The notes beneath the pieces were generated by a model. The model had not been told where the DNA came from, did not search any database, and saw only the letters and a program-made list of their open reading frames with translations. Of a DNA stretch of 64,000 nucleotides, positions 27,715 through 37,338 are shown one piece after another. Numbering within the stretch: position 1 is the stretch's first letter; each line of letters opens with the position of its first letter. The stretch spans positions 310,001 to 374,000 of the forward strand of contig NZ_RZMZ01000007.1 in the NCBI RefSeq assembly GCF_003992675.1. Direction: 5' to 3'. The translations under genes were made by a program, and so were the position numbers. Origin of the DNA: Flagellimonas marinaquae (GTDB lineage Bacteria > Bacteroidota > Bacteroidia > Flavobacteriales > Flavobacteriaceae).

Positions 27715-27780
27715 GCGATTGTTTTGTTCAAAAGTACAACCCAGTGTACTTCAATTCAAGTGTTTGTGCCTTCTCTTTGG

Positions 27781-29007
27781 CTATAACAACATATTTTTGG
27801 CGCGTTTTACCCCTTCCACCAATCGGTCCACTTCTTCCTTGGTATTGTAAAAACTAAAACTGGCCCTTACCGTACCGGGAATTTTATAAAAGTCCATGAT
27901 GGGCTGCGCACAATGGTGTCCGGTGCGGACGGCGATGCCCAGTTTGTCCACAATGGTACCGATATCATACGGGTGTATCCCTTTGATATTAAAAGAGATG
28001 ACCGAAGTTTTGTTGGTCGCGGTACCATAAATCTTCAGACCGTCAATAGTGAGCAATTGCTCGGTAGCATACTGCAACAATTCATTTTCATATTGGGCAA
28101 TGGCATCAAAACCGATATGGTTCATATAGTCCAAAGCAGCCCCAAAAGCGATTCCGCCGCAAATATTTGGTGTTCCGGCTTCAAATTTATGGGGCAGATC
28201 GGCATAGGTGGTCTTTTCAAAGGTTACCTCGGCAATCATTTCGCCTCCTCCTTGATAGGGTGGCAATTTATTGAGCCATTCCTCTTTTCCGTACAGGATT
28301 CCTACACCCGTTGGCCCGCACATTTTGTGTGCAGAAACGGTATAAAAATCCACATCCAAGGCTTGGAGATCTGCTTTAATGTGTGGTGCGGCTTGTGCCC
28401 CGTCAATTAAAACCGCAGCTCCTGCTTGGTGGGCGGCGTCTATAATCTCCTTTATGGGGTTGATCGTGCCCAATGCATTGGATACGTGGTTGCAGAACAC
28501 CAACTTCGTCTTTTCTGACAGTAGCTTATGGTATTCCTCCATGATAAGCTCCCCATTCAAGTTCATGGGGATTACCTTCAGGGTCGCTCCTGTGCGTTCA
28601 CATAGCATTTGCCACGGCACAATATTGGAATGGTGCTCCATGGCAGAGACCAATACCTCATCCCCTTTTTTCAAGAACGATGTAAAACCATTGGCCACTA
28701 AGTTAATGGCATCCGTGGTTCCTGAAGTAAAAATTACCTCGTGTGCCTTCGCAATATTGAAATGCGTCTGGATTTTTTGACGGGCAGCTTCGTAGGCATC
28801 CGTGGCTTCTTGTGACAGCGTGTGCACCCCACGGTGAATGTTGGCGTTATAGCCCTGATAATAGTCCACAATCACATCGATTACCTGCTGTGGTGTTTGC
28901 GAGGTAGCCGCATTGTCCAAATATACCAAGGGCTGCCCATTCACTTTTCTGTGAAGGATGGGAAAGTCCTTTCTAATGGTCTGTATGTCCAAAGTGGTCT
29001 CTATCAT
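27781..29007 (-). CDS. sufS: Cysteine desulfurase SufS
   Basis: PLP enzyme that takes sulfur from cysteine for Fe-S cluster synthesis. 408 aa. The start TIRKDF-like segment, YLDNAATSQTP, the cofactor lysine Lys228 in YTVSAHKMCGPTG, and the catalytic Cys366 in VRTGHHCAQP in a short loop mark it as a group II (SufS) desulfurase. It lies between sufD and sufE. Confidence 0.96.
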   Translation of the reverse strand: MIETTLDIQTIRKDFPILHRKVNGQPLVYLDNAATSQTPQQVIDVIVDYYQGYNANIHRGVHTLSQEATDAYEAARQKIQTHFNIAKAHEVIFTSGTTDAINLVANGFTSFLKKGDEVLVSAMEHHSNIVPWQMLCERTGATLKVIPMNLNGELIMEEYHKLLSEKTKLVFCNHVSNALGTINPIKEIIDAAHQAGAAVLIDGAQAAPHIKADLQALDVDFYTVSAHKMCGPTGVGILYGKEEWLNKLPPYQGGGEMIAEVTFEKTTYADLPHKFEAGTPNICGGIAFGAALDYMNHIGFDAIAQYENELLQYATEQLLTIDGLKIYGTATNKTSVISFNIKGIHPYDIGTIVDKLGIAVRTGHHCAQPIMDFYKIPGTVRASFSFYNTKEEVDRLVEGVKRAKNMLL

Positions 29008-29033
29008 AGCAAGCTTATGGCAAAAAAATCAGG

Positions 29034-30350
29034 TTATAAGTCAAAACCCATACGCACTCCCAATTTGTTGGCGATAATCTTATTGATTCGCGCCTTTAAC
29101 TCGGGGATTCGTACACTTTCCAATACGTTGTTGGCAAAAGCATACATCAATAGGGCCTTGGCTTCCTTTTTAGGGATTCCCCTTGACCGCAGATAAAACA
29201 ATGCTTCTTCATCCAACTGGCCAATGGTACATCCGTGCGAGCATTTTACATCGTCCGCAAAAATCTCCAATTGGGGTTTTGAGTTGATGGTGGACCTATC
29301 GCTCAACAAAATATTGTTGTTCTGCTGAAAGGCATCCGTTTTTTGGGCAATCTTGTCCACAATGATTTTTCCATTGAACACACCGGTGGAGCTATCGCCA
29401 AAAATCCCTTTGTAATCTTGGTGGCTCTCACAATTAGGCTGTGCGTGGTGCACCAAGGTGTGATGGTCCACATGTTGTTTGTCGCCCAAAATGGTCACCC
29501 CTTTCAAGGTGGAATCGATGCGCTCACCATTCTGATAAAAGTTCAGGTTGTTGCGAATCAATTTACCGCCCAAAGAAAAGGTGTGAACCCGTACCACACT
29601 ATTATCTTTTTGGGAGATATAGGTGTTGTCGACCAAAGACGCGGTGGATTCATCGTTTTGTACCTTGTAATAATTGATGATGGCATCTTTCCCGGCAAAA
29701 ATTTCGGTTACGGAGTTGGTGAACACTTCGTTGCCTGTTAAGCTTTGGTGCCGTTCTATGATCTGGACCTCTGCATTGTCCTCGGCTACGATCAAATTAC
29801 GTGGCTGTAACATTAAAGCTGCCTCGTTGCCCGTGGCCAAATGGAGAATTTGGATGGGCTTCTTGGGCATTTTGTTCTTTGGGATATAGATGTAGGCGCC
29901 TTCTTTGCAAAATGCCGTGTTCAACGATGTCAACGACTCATCCTTGGAAGCCGCTTTGTTGAAATACACTTCAATTATAGGCTGATACATTGGTTTGCTG
30001 AACGCAGAGCTCATCAAACAGACATCCACCCCGTCATGTGTTGTTTCTGATAGGTAGGAACTATACACCCCATCTACGAATACGATTTTATACGTATCGA
30101 TTTCGTGTAGGAAGTATTTTTTGACGTCCTTGTATTCCAAAGAAGTCTCATGTTTTGGAAAGATGCTGAAATCCACTTTCTGCAATCCTTTCAATGAGGT
30201 ATATTTCCAAGCTTCTTCTTTTTTGGTGGGAAAACCCTTGGCCTCAAAATTTTTGATGGCATGGGAACGCTCTTCGTGAACTGGGTGGTCCAGATCCATT
30301 CCGTCCTCAAAAGCAAAAAAAGAGGAGACTAATTTTTCCTTTAAATCCAT
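29034..30350 (-). CDS. sufD: Fe-S scaffold subunit SufD
   Basis: Partner of SufB and SufC in the SufBC2D scaffold. 438 aa, beta-helix fold; the SufD landmarks KKEEAWKYTSL near the N-terminus, HHTLVHHAQPNCESHQDYKG and FADDVKCSHGCTIGQLDEEA near the C-terminus are present. Separated from sufC by an inserted S23-like gene, which is unusual for this operon. Confidence 0.95.
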   Translation of the reverse strand: MDLKEKLVSSFFAFEDGMDLDHPVHEERSHAIKNFEAKGFPTKKEEAWKYTSLKGLQKVDFSIFPKHETSLEYKDVKKYFLHEIDTYKIVFVDGVYSSYLSETTHDGVDVCLMSSAFSKPMYQPIIEVYFNKAASKDESLTSLNTAFCKEGAYIYIPKNKMPKKPIQILHLATGNEAALMLQPRNLIVAEDNAEVQIIERHQSLTGNEVFTNSVTEIFAGKDAIINYYKVQNDESTASLVDNTYISQKDNSVVRVHTFSLGGKLIRNNLNFYQNGERIDSTLKGVTILGDKQHVDHHTLVHHAQPNCESHQDYKGIFGDSSTGVFNGKIIVDKIAQKTDAFQQNNNILLSDRSTINSKPQLEIFADDVKCSHGCTIGQLDEEALFYLRSRGIPKKEAKALLMYAFANNVLESVRIPELKARINKIIANKLGVRMGFDL

Positions 30351-30360
30351 TTTTTTAATG

Positions 30361-30402
30361 TTTCAGGTTAAGGATTTCAGGTTTCAGGTTTCAGGTTTCA
30401 AG
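30361..30402. repeat. Tandem heptamer repeat TTTCAGG between S23-like gene and sufD
   Basis: Consecutive TTTCAGG units from 30375 to 30400 (3.7 copies), with one more isolated unit at 30361. It marks one edge of the gene inserted in the suf operon. Confidence 0.8.
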
Positions 30403-30798
30403 CTGATTCTCCTTAAACTTTACTCCTTTAAAATCCTTTTTATTCAAATAGTTGATGAAGTTTGCAATTTTCCGGCTTAGGATTTCGTATTCCGAAGTCA
30501 GTTTTTGCAGTTCATCAACGGTGATATAATTATTATCAAAAACTCGGTACAATTGTGATCTTGCTTCACCGGCAGAACCTTTTGCAATAGAAAGAAATTG
30601 TCTGAATTCCAAGTTGCCATCCCTCTCAAAGCCCTCAGCGATATTGTCCATTACAGAACCTGATGACGCCTTTATCTGATCCCTCAGTCTAAAATGATTC
30701 TTTAATTCTGTATCATTTGCGATACGGATGATATCTTGGCATAGCTTTCTGGCTTCCTGCCAGATTCCTAAATCTTCAAATCTCTTTATGGTAGCCAT
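30391..30798 (-). CDS. Four-helix-bundle (S23-like) protein inserted in the suf operon
   Basis: 135 aa, entirely helical: IKRFEDLGIWQEARKL, LRDQIKASSGSVMDNIAEGF, FRQFLSIAKGSAGEARSQL, ITVDELQKLTSEYEILSRKI. This is the four-helix-bundle family first seen as an ORF within 23S rRNA intervening sequences and now known scattered singly in many genomes. Function unknown; no link to Fe-S assembly is established. It lies in the same direction as its neighbours and is flanked on one side by heptamer repeats. Confidence 0.9.
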   Translation of the reverse strand: MATIKRFEDLGIWQEARKLCQDIIRIANDTELKNHFRLRDQIKASSGSVMDNIAEGFERDGNLEFRQFLSIAKGSAGEARSQLYRVFDNNYITVDELQKLTSEYEILSRKIANFINYLNKKDFKGVKFKENQLET

Positions 30799-30828
30799 TG
30801 ATTAGGAACAACATTAAACGTGAAACTC

Positions 30829-31581
30829 CTAAACTACAGCATCCTCTTTCAACCAATCGTATCCTTTCTCTTCCAACTCCAAGGCCAATTCCTTAGTTCC
30901 GGATTTTACAATTTTTCCATTGTGCAGTACGTGTACAAAATCGGGAACGATATATTCCAACAAACGTTGATAGTGCGTAATGACAATGATGGCGTTATCC
31001 TTACCGCGCAATTTGTTCACGCCATTGGCCACGATACGAAGGGCATCGATGTCCAAACCGGAATCGGTCTCGTCCAAAATGGCCAATTTGGGTTCCATCA
31101 TCGCCATTTGGAAAATCTCGTTACGCTTCTTTTCACCACCGGAGAAGCCTTCATTCAAGGAACGTGAAAGGAACTTCCTATCAATTTCCAACATTTCGGA
31201 CTTCTCACGTATCTTTTTAAGCATTTCGTTGGCTGGCATATCTTCCAAGCCTTTTGCTTTTCTGGATTCGTTGATGGCGGTCTTCATAAAGTTGGTCACC
31301 GACACCCCTGGGATTTCCACTGGGTATTGGAATGAAAGAAAAACTCCTTTATGGGCTCTTTCCTCAGGTGAAAGCTCCCCCAAATCTTCTCCTTCCAAGA
31401 GAATACTTCCTTCTCCAACCTCGAACTCTTCTTGACCTGCAATAACTTCGGCCAATGTACTTTTCCCGGAACCATTGGGGCCCATAATGGCATGGACTTC
31501 CCCTGCATTCACCTTTAAGTTGATTCCTTTTAGGATTTCCTTATCTTCTACGCTTGCGTGTAAGTTTTTTATTTCTAGCAT
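30829..31581 (-). CDS. sufC: Fe-S assembly ATPase SufC
   Basis: ABC-type ATPase powering the SufBCD scaffold; soluble, not a transporter. 250 aa with Walker A GPNGSGKST, signature EGFSGGEKKRNEI and Walker B LAILDETDSGLD, then the H-loop VITHYQRLL. Standard length. The order sufB-sufC is kept, with 87 bases between them. Confidence 0.97.
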   Translation of the reverse strand: MLEIKNLHASVEDKEILKGINLKVNAGEVHAIMGPNGSGKSTLAEVIAGQEEFEVGEGSILLEGEDLGELSPEERAHKGVFLSFQYPVEIPGVSVTNFMKTAINESRKAKGLEDMPANEMLKKIREKSEMLEIDRKFLSRSLNEGFSGGEKKRNEIFQMAMMEPKLAILDETDSGLDIDALRIVANGVNKLRGKDNAIIVITHYQRLLEYIVPDFVHVLHNGKIVKSGTKELALELEEKGYDWLKEDAVV

Positions 31582-31668
31582 CTTGTAAAATTGTATTCTT
31601 ACTTAATAATTGTGATTTCGACTTTGCTCAATCTTCTGTCTAAATGTGGTAACTGAGCGCAGTCCAAG

Positions 31669-33114
31669 CTATCCAACCGAGCCTTCCAAACTGATTTCCA
31701 ACAGTTTTTGAGCCTCTACGGCAAATTCCATAGGGAGTTTGTTCAACACTTCCTTGCTAAATCCGTTTACAATCAACGCAATGGCTTTTTCGGTATCGAT
31801 TCCCCTTTGGTTACAATAAAAAATCTGGTCTTCACCAATCTTGCTAGTGGTGGCCTCGTGTTCTATCTGTGCCGTTTTATTCTTGACCTCGATGTAAGGG
31901 AAGGTGTGCGCTCCGCAACGGTTGCCCATCAACAAGGAGTCACATTGCGAGAAGTTCCTTGCGTTTTCGGCACGGCTGTTTACCTGTACCAGTCCCCGGT
32001 AGCTGTTTTGTGACTGACCAGCAGAAATTCCTTTGGAAATAATGGTACTCTTGGTGTTTTTGCCCAAGTGAACCATTTTGGTCCCTGTATCGGCCTGTTG
32101 AAAATTATTGGTCACGGCGATGGAATAGAACTCACCGATGGAGTTATCTCCTTTTAAGATACAGGATGGATATTTCCAAGTAACGGCAGAACCAGTTTCT
32201 ACCTGTGTCCAAGAAATCTTGGCATTCTTTTCACAAAGACCTCGTTTGGTTACAAAGTTGAACACGCCTCCTTTACCTTCGCTGTTTCCAGGGTACCAGT
32301 TTTGTACAGTGGAATATTTGATTTCTGCATTGTCCAAAGCAATCAGCTCTACCACTGCAGCATGCAATTGGTTTTCGTCACGCATGGGTGCAGTACAACC
32401 TTCGAGGTAACTCACATAACTGCCTTCTTCGGCAACCACTAGGGTTCGCTCGAACTGTCCCGTTCCCGCTTGATTGATACGGAAATAGGTGGAAAGTTCC
32501 ATCGGACACCTCACCCCTTTAGGGATATAGCAGAAAGAGCCATCGGAGAATACTGCGGAATTTAATGCCGCATAAAAGTTGTCCTTTTGTGGCACCACAC
32601 TTCCCAAGTATTTCTTCACCAATTCGGGATGCTCTTGGATGGCCTCGGAAATGGAACAGAAAATAATTCCTTTCTCTGCCAAGGTCTTTTTAAACGTAGT
32701 GGCCACGGAAACGGAATCCATTACGATATCCACGGCAACCCCTGCCAATTTCTTTTGTTCGTCCACCGAAATTCCCAACTTCTTGAAGGTCTCCAACAAT
32801 TCTGGATCGACTTCGTCCAAGCTATTGTATTTGGGCTTCTTGTTGGGAGCAGAGTAATAGGAAATATCCTGAAAATCAGGCTTCTTATATTTCACATTGG
32901 CCCATTCGGGTTCTTCCATTTCCTGCCAGGCACGAAACGCTTCCAATCGCCACTCGGTCATCCAATAAGGTTCCTCCTTCTTTTTTGAAATGGCAATCAC
33001 AATGTCCTCGTTCAACCCTTTGGGAAGGGTATCCGATTCAATATCTGTGTAGAAACCATACTCGTATTCTTTGGTTTCCAGTTCTTTCTTTAATTCTTCC
33101 TCTGTATAAGCCAT
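31669..33114 (-). CDS. sufB: Fe-S scaffold subunit SufB
   Basis: Core scaffold protein where clusters are built. 481 aa with [17 protein letters not shown], the long beta-helix block including [20 protein letters not shown], the cluster-region [19 protein letters not shown] and [16 protein letters not shown]. All hallmarks are intact. It follows the A-type carrier by 40 bases in the same operon. Confidence 0.97.
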   Translation of the reverse strand: MAYTEEELKKELETKEYEYGFYTDIESDTLPKGLNEDIVIAISKKKEEPYWMTEWRLEAFRAWQEMEEPEWANVKYKKPDFQDISYYSAPNKKPKYNSLDEVDPELLETFKKLGISVDEQKKLAGVAVDIVMDSVSVATTFKKTLAEKGIIFCSISEAIQEHPELVKKYLGSVVPQKDNFYAALNSAVFSDGSFCYIPKGVRCPMELSTYFRINQAGTGQFERTLVVAEEGSYVSYLEGCTAPMRDENQLHAAVVELIALDNAEIKYSTVQNWYPGNSEGKGGVFNFVTKRGLCEKNAKISWTQVETGSAVTWKYPSCILKGDNSIGEFYSIAVTNNFQQADTGTKMVHLGKNTKSTIISKGISAGQSQNSYRGLVQVNSRAENARNFSQCDSLLMGNRCGAHTFPYIEVKNKTAQIEHEATTSKIGEDQIFYCNQRGIDTEKAIALIVNGFSKEVLNKLPMEFAVEAQKLLEISLEGSVG

Positions 33115-33154
33115 ATATCTTTAAGTTAGCCAATTACAGGCTTTTAGTCAATGT

Positions 33155-33484
33155 TTATAGTGAAAAACTTTCTCCACATCCGCAGGTTCTTTGGGCATTG
33201 GGATTGTTGAACACAAAACCTTTACCGTTCAAACCTCCAGAATATTCCAGTGTGGTGCCTATCAGGTACAGAAAACTTTTTTTATCGACAATGATTCTCA
33301 CCTCATTATCTTCAAAAACTTTATCTGTATCCGCTGCGGATTTGTCAAACTTCAATTCATAAGACAATCCACTGCACCCTCCGCTCTTTACGCCAACACG
33401 CACAAAATCGGTGGTCGCATCAAAACCTTCCTCGGTCATGAGAGACACTACTTTATGCTTGGCCGATTCCGAAACCTTAATCAT
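33155..33484 (-). CDS. sufA: A-type Fe-S carrier (SufA/IscA-like)
   Basis: 109-aa HesB-fold protein with the three cluster-binding cysteines in GGCSGLSYE and RTCGCGESF. First gene of the suf operon. An exact -7 box (TATATTTG, minus strand) lies 29 bases upstream of the start codon. Confidence 0.94.
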   Translation of the reverse strand: MIKVSESAKHKVVSLMTEEGFDATTDFVRVGVKSGGCSGLSYELKFDKSAADTDKVFEDNEVRIIVDKKSFLYLIGTTLEYSGGLNGKGFVFNNPNAQRTCGCGESFSL

Positions 33485-33512
33485 CTTACTTGTATTTAAT
33501 CTAAATAGCCCA

Positions 33513-33520
33513 CAAATATA
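33513..33520 (-). promoter_or_regulatory. -7 promoter box of the suf operon
   Basis: On the minus strand TATATTTG, an exact TAnnTTTG match, giving an expected leader of about 22 bases before sufA. The -33 element is not obvious. Confidence 0.55.
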
Positions 33521-33731
33521 CTTTATAAGAAGGGTTTTACCATAGTAACTAACATTATTATAACGTATGATTCAATAGGTGTTTCCTATGGAAAACGGCA
33601 TTGGTTTGCCTATAGTGCCTGCATATGGGGATTCCACAAGCTTTTTTTATGACCACGCCATAATTCCTTCAAAAAAAATTTATGTTTCGCCCGAAACCTA
33701 AATTTACGATAATCCTCATTATTTTTGCAAA

Positions 33732-34778
33732 ATGCTAGAAGACAAGAATCAAGAGCGAACTTCATTGGAAGAATTGGGCGAATTTGGCCTAATAGAACAT
33801 CTTACCAAAAACTTTGAACTCCATCAACCCTCCTCCATTATCGGGGTGGGTGACGACGCTGCCGTTATGGACTATAACGGCAAAAAAACCATTCTTACCA
33901 CCGATATGTTGGTGGAAGGTGTTCATTTTGACTTGAGCTATATGCCCCTTAAGCATTTGGGCTATAAGTCGGTTATGGTCAACCTTTCGGACGTCTATGC
34001 CATGAATGCCGTGGCAACCCAAGTAACGGTTTCGTTGGCTATTTCCAATAGGTTTCCGTTGGAGGCACTTGAAGAATTTTATGCTGGCGTTGCCTTGGCG
34101 TGCAAATTGTACAATGTTGATTTGGTAGGGGGAGATACTACCTCCTCCACACGGGGAATGATCATTAGCGTAACGGCCATCGGCGCGGCAGATGAAAGCG
34201 ACATCGTTTACCGTAAAGGAGCCAAACCGAACGATTTGCTGGTAGTAACCGGAGATATTGGAGGCGCATATTTAGGCCTTCAGGTTTTGGAGCGGGAGAA
34301 GGAGGTCTTCAAGGTCAACCCCAACAGTCAGCCCGATCTTGAGCCGTATTCCTACATCGTGGAACGGCAATTAAAGCCCGAAGCTAGAAAGGACATTGTG
34401 GATCTGCTCAAGAAACTGGAGGTGAAACCAACCTCCATGATCGATATCAGTGATGGGCTTTCCTCAGAAGTCATCCATTTGTGCAAGCAGAGCGATACAG
34501 GGTGCAATGTTTTTGAGGATAAGATCCCATTGGACCCTACGGTGATCTCGGCGTCCGAGGAATTTAAAATGGACAGCACCATGATTGCCTTGAGCGGGGG
34601 GGAGGATTATGAGTTATTGTTTACGATTGACCAGGCGGATTTTCCAAAAATCAAGGGGAATCCCAATTTAACGGTTATCGGCCACATGACCGAAAAGAGC
34701 GAAGGTATCCATTTAGTGAGCAGGGCCAATACCAAGATTCCGATTACCGCACAGGGTTGGAATTCGTTCAACACATAA
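33732..34778 (+). CDS. thiL: Thiamine-monophosphate kinase
   Basis: ATP-dependent last step to thiamine diphosphate. 348 aa with GVGDDAAVMDYNGK, TTDMLVEGVHFDL, VNLSDVYAMNAVATQ, LVGGDTTSS and MIDISDGLSSEVIHL, the metal- and nucleotide-binding segments of ThiL. A TATTTTTG -7-like box at 33720-33727 ends five bases before the start, implying an almost leaderless mRNA. Confidence 0.95.
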   Translation: MLEDKNQERTSLEELGEFGLIEHLTKNFELHQPSSIIGVGDDAAVMDYNGKKTILTTDMLVEGVHFDLSYMPLKHLGYKSVMVNLSDVYAMNAVATQVTVSLAISNRFPLEALEEFYAGVALACKLYNVDLVGGDTTSSTRGMIISVTAIGAADESDIVYRKGAKPNDLLVVTGDIGGAYLGLQVLEREKEVFKVNPNSQPDLEPYSYIVERQLKPEARKDIVDLLKKLEVKPTSMIDISDGLSSEVIHLCKQSDTGCNVFEDKIPLDPTVISASEEFKMDSTMIALSGGEDYELLFTIDQADFPKIKGNPNLTVIGHMTEKSEGIHLVSRANTKIPITAQGWNSFNT

Positions 34779-34865
34779 AAAAATCCCGAAAATCAAGACT
34801 TCCCTACATCATGGCATTGGGGCACGCAACCATTAGCAGCAGGTAATAACTTAAGTTTCCGGGAT
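34776..34865 (-). ncRNA. Long structured hairpin with U-run (3'UTR terminator or small RNA)
   Basis: On the minus strand an 83-base rod-like hairpin: outer stem ATCCCGGAAA against TTTTCGGGAT, then TTAAG/CTTGA, then TTACCT/AGGGAA, and an ATGG/CCAT apical stem, followed by seven Ts. It is far longer than a simple terminator. It could end the transcript of the small gene at 34900 or be an independent RNA. I could not match it to a known riboswitch. Confidence 0.4.
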
Positions 34866-34899
34866 AAGATTTGGGCCTTTTCCTAAAACAAAAAATGGG

Positions 34900-35154
34900 C
34901 TATGCCACTTGGTGCACTACCCTGTTTTTGCGTTTTCTGTACATATCTTCCAACGTACTGTTGATTTCTTGCATTTGAGGCGTCAACGCGGAGAGTTTTC
35001 CGCTCACGTCCGTTGTGACCTGTTTTTGGCAATGGATGCATTTGTACTCCTTAATGTGCTGGGTTACCTTTTTGGAAACCACGTAATGATGGCCGAACAA
35101 ACTGCAGAAGAAGGAAGAAAATTTGTTGCCATGTTGCGTAGTAGTTGTTTTCAT
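34900..35154 (-). CDS. Small CxxC protein of unknown function
   Basis: 84 aa. The segment SLFGHHYVVSKKVTQHIKEYKCIHCQKQVTTD contains a CxxC and conserved histidines, so it may hold a metal. It resembles short phage-type GHxxxxxxxC/CxxC proteins. The C-terminus is helical and basic. No family that I can name with confidence; it stands alone between thiL and brnQ and is followed by a long hairpin. Confidence 0.6.
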   Translation of the reverse strand: MKTTTTQHGNKFSSFFCSLFGHHYVVSKKVTQHIKEYKCIHCQKQVTTDVSGKLSALTPQMQEINSTLEDMYRKRKNRVVHQVA

Positions 35155-35395
35155 AAGCTGGTGTTGTTTTGGAGAAAAGCACTGGATTACGAAATGGGGC
35201 TTCGAAAAATGCTTAATTTGGTTCGTAGTTTTATGTTATAGAAATATGAGTTTAATACGTTTATTTTATAGGAACGGATGTTGATAACTTTTTATTTCAC
35301 CTTTATCTCGATAAAACTTTTTTTTCGATGAAATACCATAAAATCGTTGAAAAGCCGTCTTTTTCCGCTCAAAAACACTTTTGTAAGATACCATA

Positions 35396-36703
35396 TTGAA
35401 AACAAATTATCAACAACCCATCAATAAAAAATCGTTAACGATTACGGCTTTTGCCCTTTTTTCCCTCTTTTTTGGCGCGGGCAACCTTGTTTTACCTCCA
35501 CTCCTAGGTTTCAAGTCGGGCAATCTATGGTGGCTCGTTACCTTGGGGTTCTGCATTTCGGGGGTGCTTATTCCTATTTTGGGCATTGTGGCGCACGCGA
35601 AATTGCAAGGCACCTTATTTGATTTTGGCAAAAAGGTATCGCCCCGTTTCAGTATCATCTACTGCTATATTATCTATGCTATTGCCATTGCATTGCCTTC
35701 GCCAAGAACGGCTTCGGTTACCCACGAAATGGCCATACAGCCTTTTTGGGACTCTCCCTCTTGGCTCACAAGCCTTGTCTATTTTTTGTTGGTGTTCCTG
35801 TTTGCCATCAATCGCAGTAAGGTGCTGGATGCTTTGGGCAAATTGTTGACCCCGGGCATTCTTATCATTTTAATAGTAATGATATGCACGGCTGTCTTTG
35901 GTTTTGATTTTGCAATGGTCCCATCGGCCATGGACCGTCCATTTAGTTCAGGCATATTGGAAGGGTATCAAACCTTTGATGCCATTGGTGCCGTGGTCGT
36001 AGGTGCGGTAATCATAATATCCATCAATCTAAAGGAAAAAACCGCTTCGTTTGAAGAAAAGCGCAGGCTGATTGGTCGAGCTGGATTGTGGGCGGGAATC
36101 GGATTGTTTTTGGTTTACGGCGGACTTATTCTTACGGGATCCGTTTTTGGAAATACGTTTGATGCCGATATCTCTAGAACCACGCTTTTGAGGGGCATCA
36201 GTACCACAACCTTGGGAAGCACTGCCAATCTTTTCCTTAGTGTTTTGGTGAGTTTGGCTTGCTTCACGACTGCTGTCGGCATTGTTACGGGCACCTCCGA
36301 TTTTATAAAAGGTCGTTTTAACGATTCCATTTGGGCGTATCGCATCACCGCATTCTTGGGTTGTGTGCTCGGGGTGCTCATTGGGCAATTCAATGTGGGC
36401 TACATTATTTTGGTAGCGGTCCCTGCCCTCATGTTCATCTATCCTATCACCATCGTTTTGATTTTGTTGAACGCCGCTCCCGGCATATGGACTTCACATA
36501 AAGTATTTAAGAGTGTTGTTTTGGTCACCGCAATTTTCAGCATCCCCGATTTTATGGGGAGCATGGGATGGGGAGAGGTAATTGCTCCTTCTGCGAACTG
36601 GATTCCGTTAAGCGAGCATCAATTAGGTTGGGTATTGCCAGCAGCGGTCACTTTTGTTGTGGCAAATCTGATTTTTAAAAATGGGGCAGCCTTCAAAAAA
36701 TGA
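35396..36703 (+). CDS. brnQ: Branched-chain amino acid transport carrier
   Basis: Sodium-coupled importer of Leu/Ile/Val (LIVCS family), inner membrane, about 12 helices in 435 aa. The TTG at 35396 gives MKTNYQQPINKKSLTITAFA; the conserved ALFSLFFGAGNLVLPPLLG follows at once, so no later start is possible. Ends on the base before the convergent methyltransferase gene. Confidence 0.93.
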   Translation: MKTNYQQPINKKSLTITAFALFSLFFGAGNLVLPPLLGFKSGNLWWLVTLGFCISGVLIPILGIVAHAKLQGTLFDFGKKVSPRFSIIYCYIIYAIAIALPSPRTASVTHEMAIQPFWDSPSWLTSLVYFLLVFLFAINRSKVLDALGKLLTPGILIILIVMICTAVFGFDFAMVPSAMDRPFSSGILEGYQTFDAIGAVVVGAVIIISINLKEKTASFEEKRRLIGRAGLWAGIGLFLVYGGLILTGSVFGNTFDADISRTTLLRGISTTTLGSTANLFLSVLVSLACFTTAVGIVTGTSDFIKGRFNDSIWAYRITAFLGCVLGVLIGQFNVGYIILVAVPALMFIYPITIVLILLNAAPGIWTSHKVFKSVVLVTAIFSIPDFMGSMGWGEVIAPSANWIPLSEHQLGWVLPAAVTFVVANLIFKNGAAFKK

Positions 36704-37309
36704 TTACCTTCTTCTTTTAAAACTACAAAAGAGAAAATGTTGTGTTGTCCCGAATGGTGTTTGGTGATGTTCGGTTTGGCATTCCATCTTTTCAAATTCT
36801 TGGAAAGTAGCTTCCATTAGACCCACATTATATTGTTTGATAGGAAGACCACTACATTTTTCCGGTCCCTTTTCAGAAAAAGTGCCGATAATCAAATGTC
36901 CATGAACTGAATTGTTCACCAAATCCACATAAGATTGAATCTGCTTAGGCTCCGTTAAAAAATGAAAAGCGGCACGGTCATGCAATAATTCGTAGTTTTC
37001 TTTTGGTTCAAATGAGATGATATCAGCCTGTATCCATGTTACCTTTTTAGCGTGTTCGCCCAATCGTTCTTTGGCGCGCTCCAATGCCTTTCCAGAAATG
37101 TCCAACACGGTAATATCCTCAAAACCTTCATCCAGCAAAAAATCGACCAACTTGCTGTCGCCTCCGCCCACGTCAATGATTTTTGACTTCTTTTTCAGGG
37201 ACAGGGAATGGATAAGATCCAAGGAAATTTGCGGCACCTCTTGTGTCCAACTAACTTCCTCAGGCGTTTTGGTGCCATAAACTATTTCCCAATGTTCTTT
37301 ACTATCCAT
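36704..37309 (-). CDS. Class I SAM-dependent methyltransferase
   Basis: 201 aa. Motif I is IIDVGGGDSKLVDFL, followed by VLDISGKALERAKE and a WIQADIISFEP segment that places the adenosine. The N-terminus HWEIVYGTKTPEEVSWTQ resembles small-molecule (thiol or chalcogen) methyltransferases of this group. Substrate unknown. It follows the CDF-like gene by 29 bases in the same direction. Confidence 0.85.
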   Translation of the reverse strand: MDSKEHWEIVYGTKTPEEVSWTQEVPQISLDLIHSLSLKKKSKIIDVGGGDSKLVDFLLDEGFEDITVLDISGKALERAKERLGEHAKKVTWIQADIISFEPKENYELLHDRAAFHFLTEPKQIQSYVDLVNNSVHGHLIIGTFSEKGPEKCSGLPIKQYNVGLMEATFQEFEKMECQTEHHQTPFGTTQHFLFCSFKRRR

Positions 37310-37338
37310 GAATTGATTTCTTATTTAATACGCTGCCT

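Noticed and set aside
34783-34865. S-box (SAM-I) riboswitch on the plus strand
   Set aside because: ATCAAGAC and GCAACC resemble S-box pieces, but the other conserved parts are missing and the next plus-strand gene is over 500 bases away.
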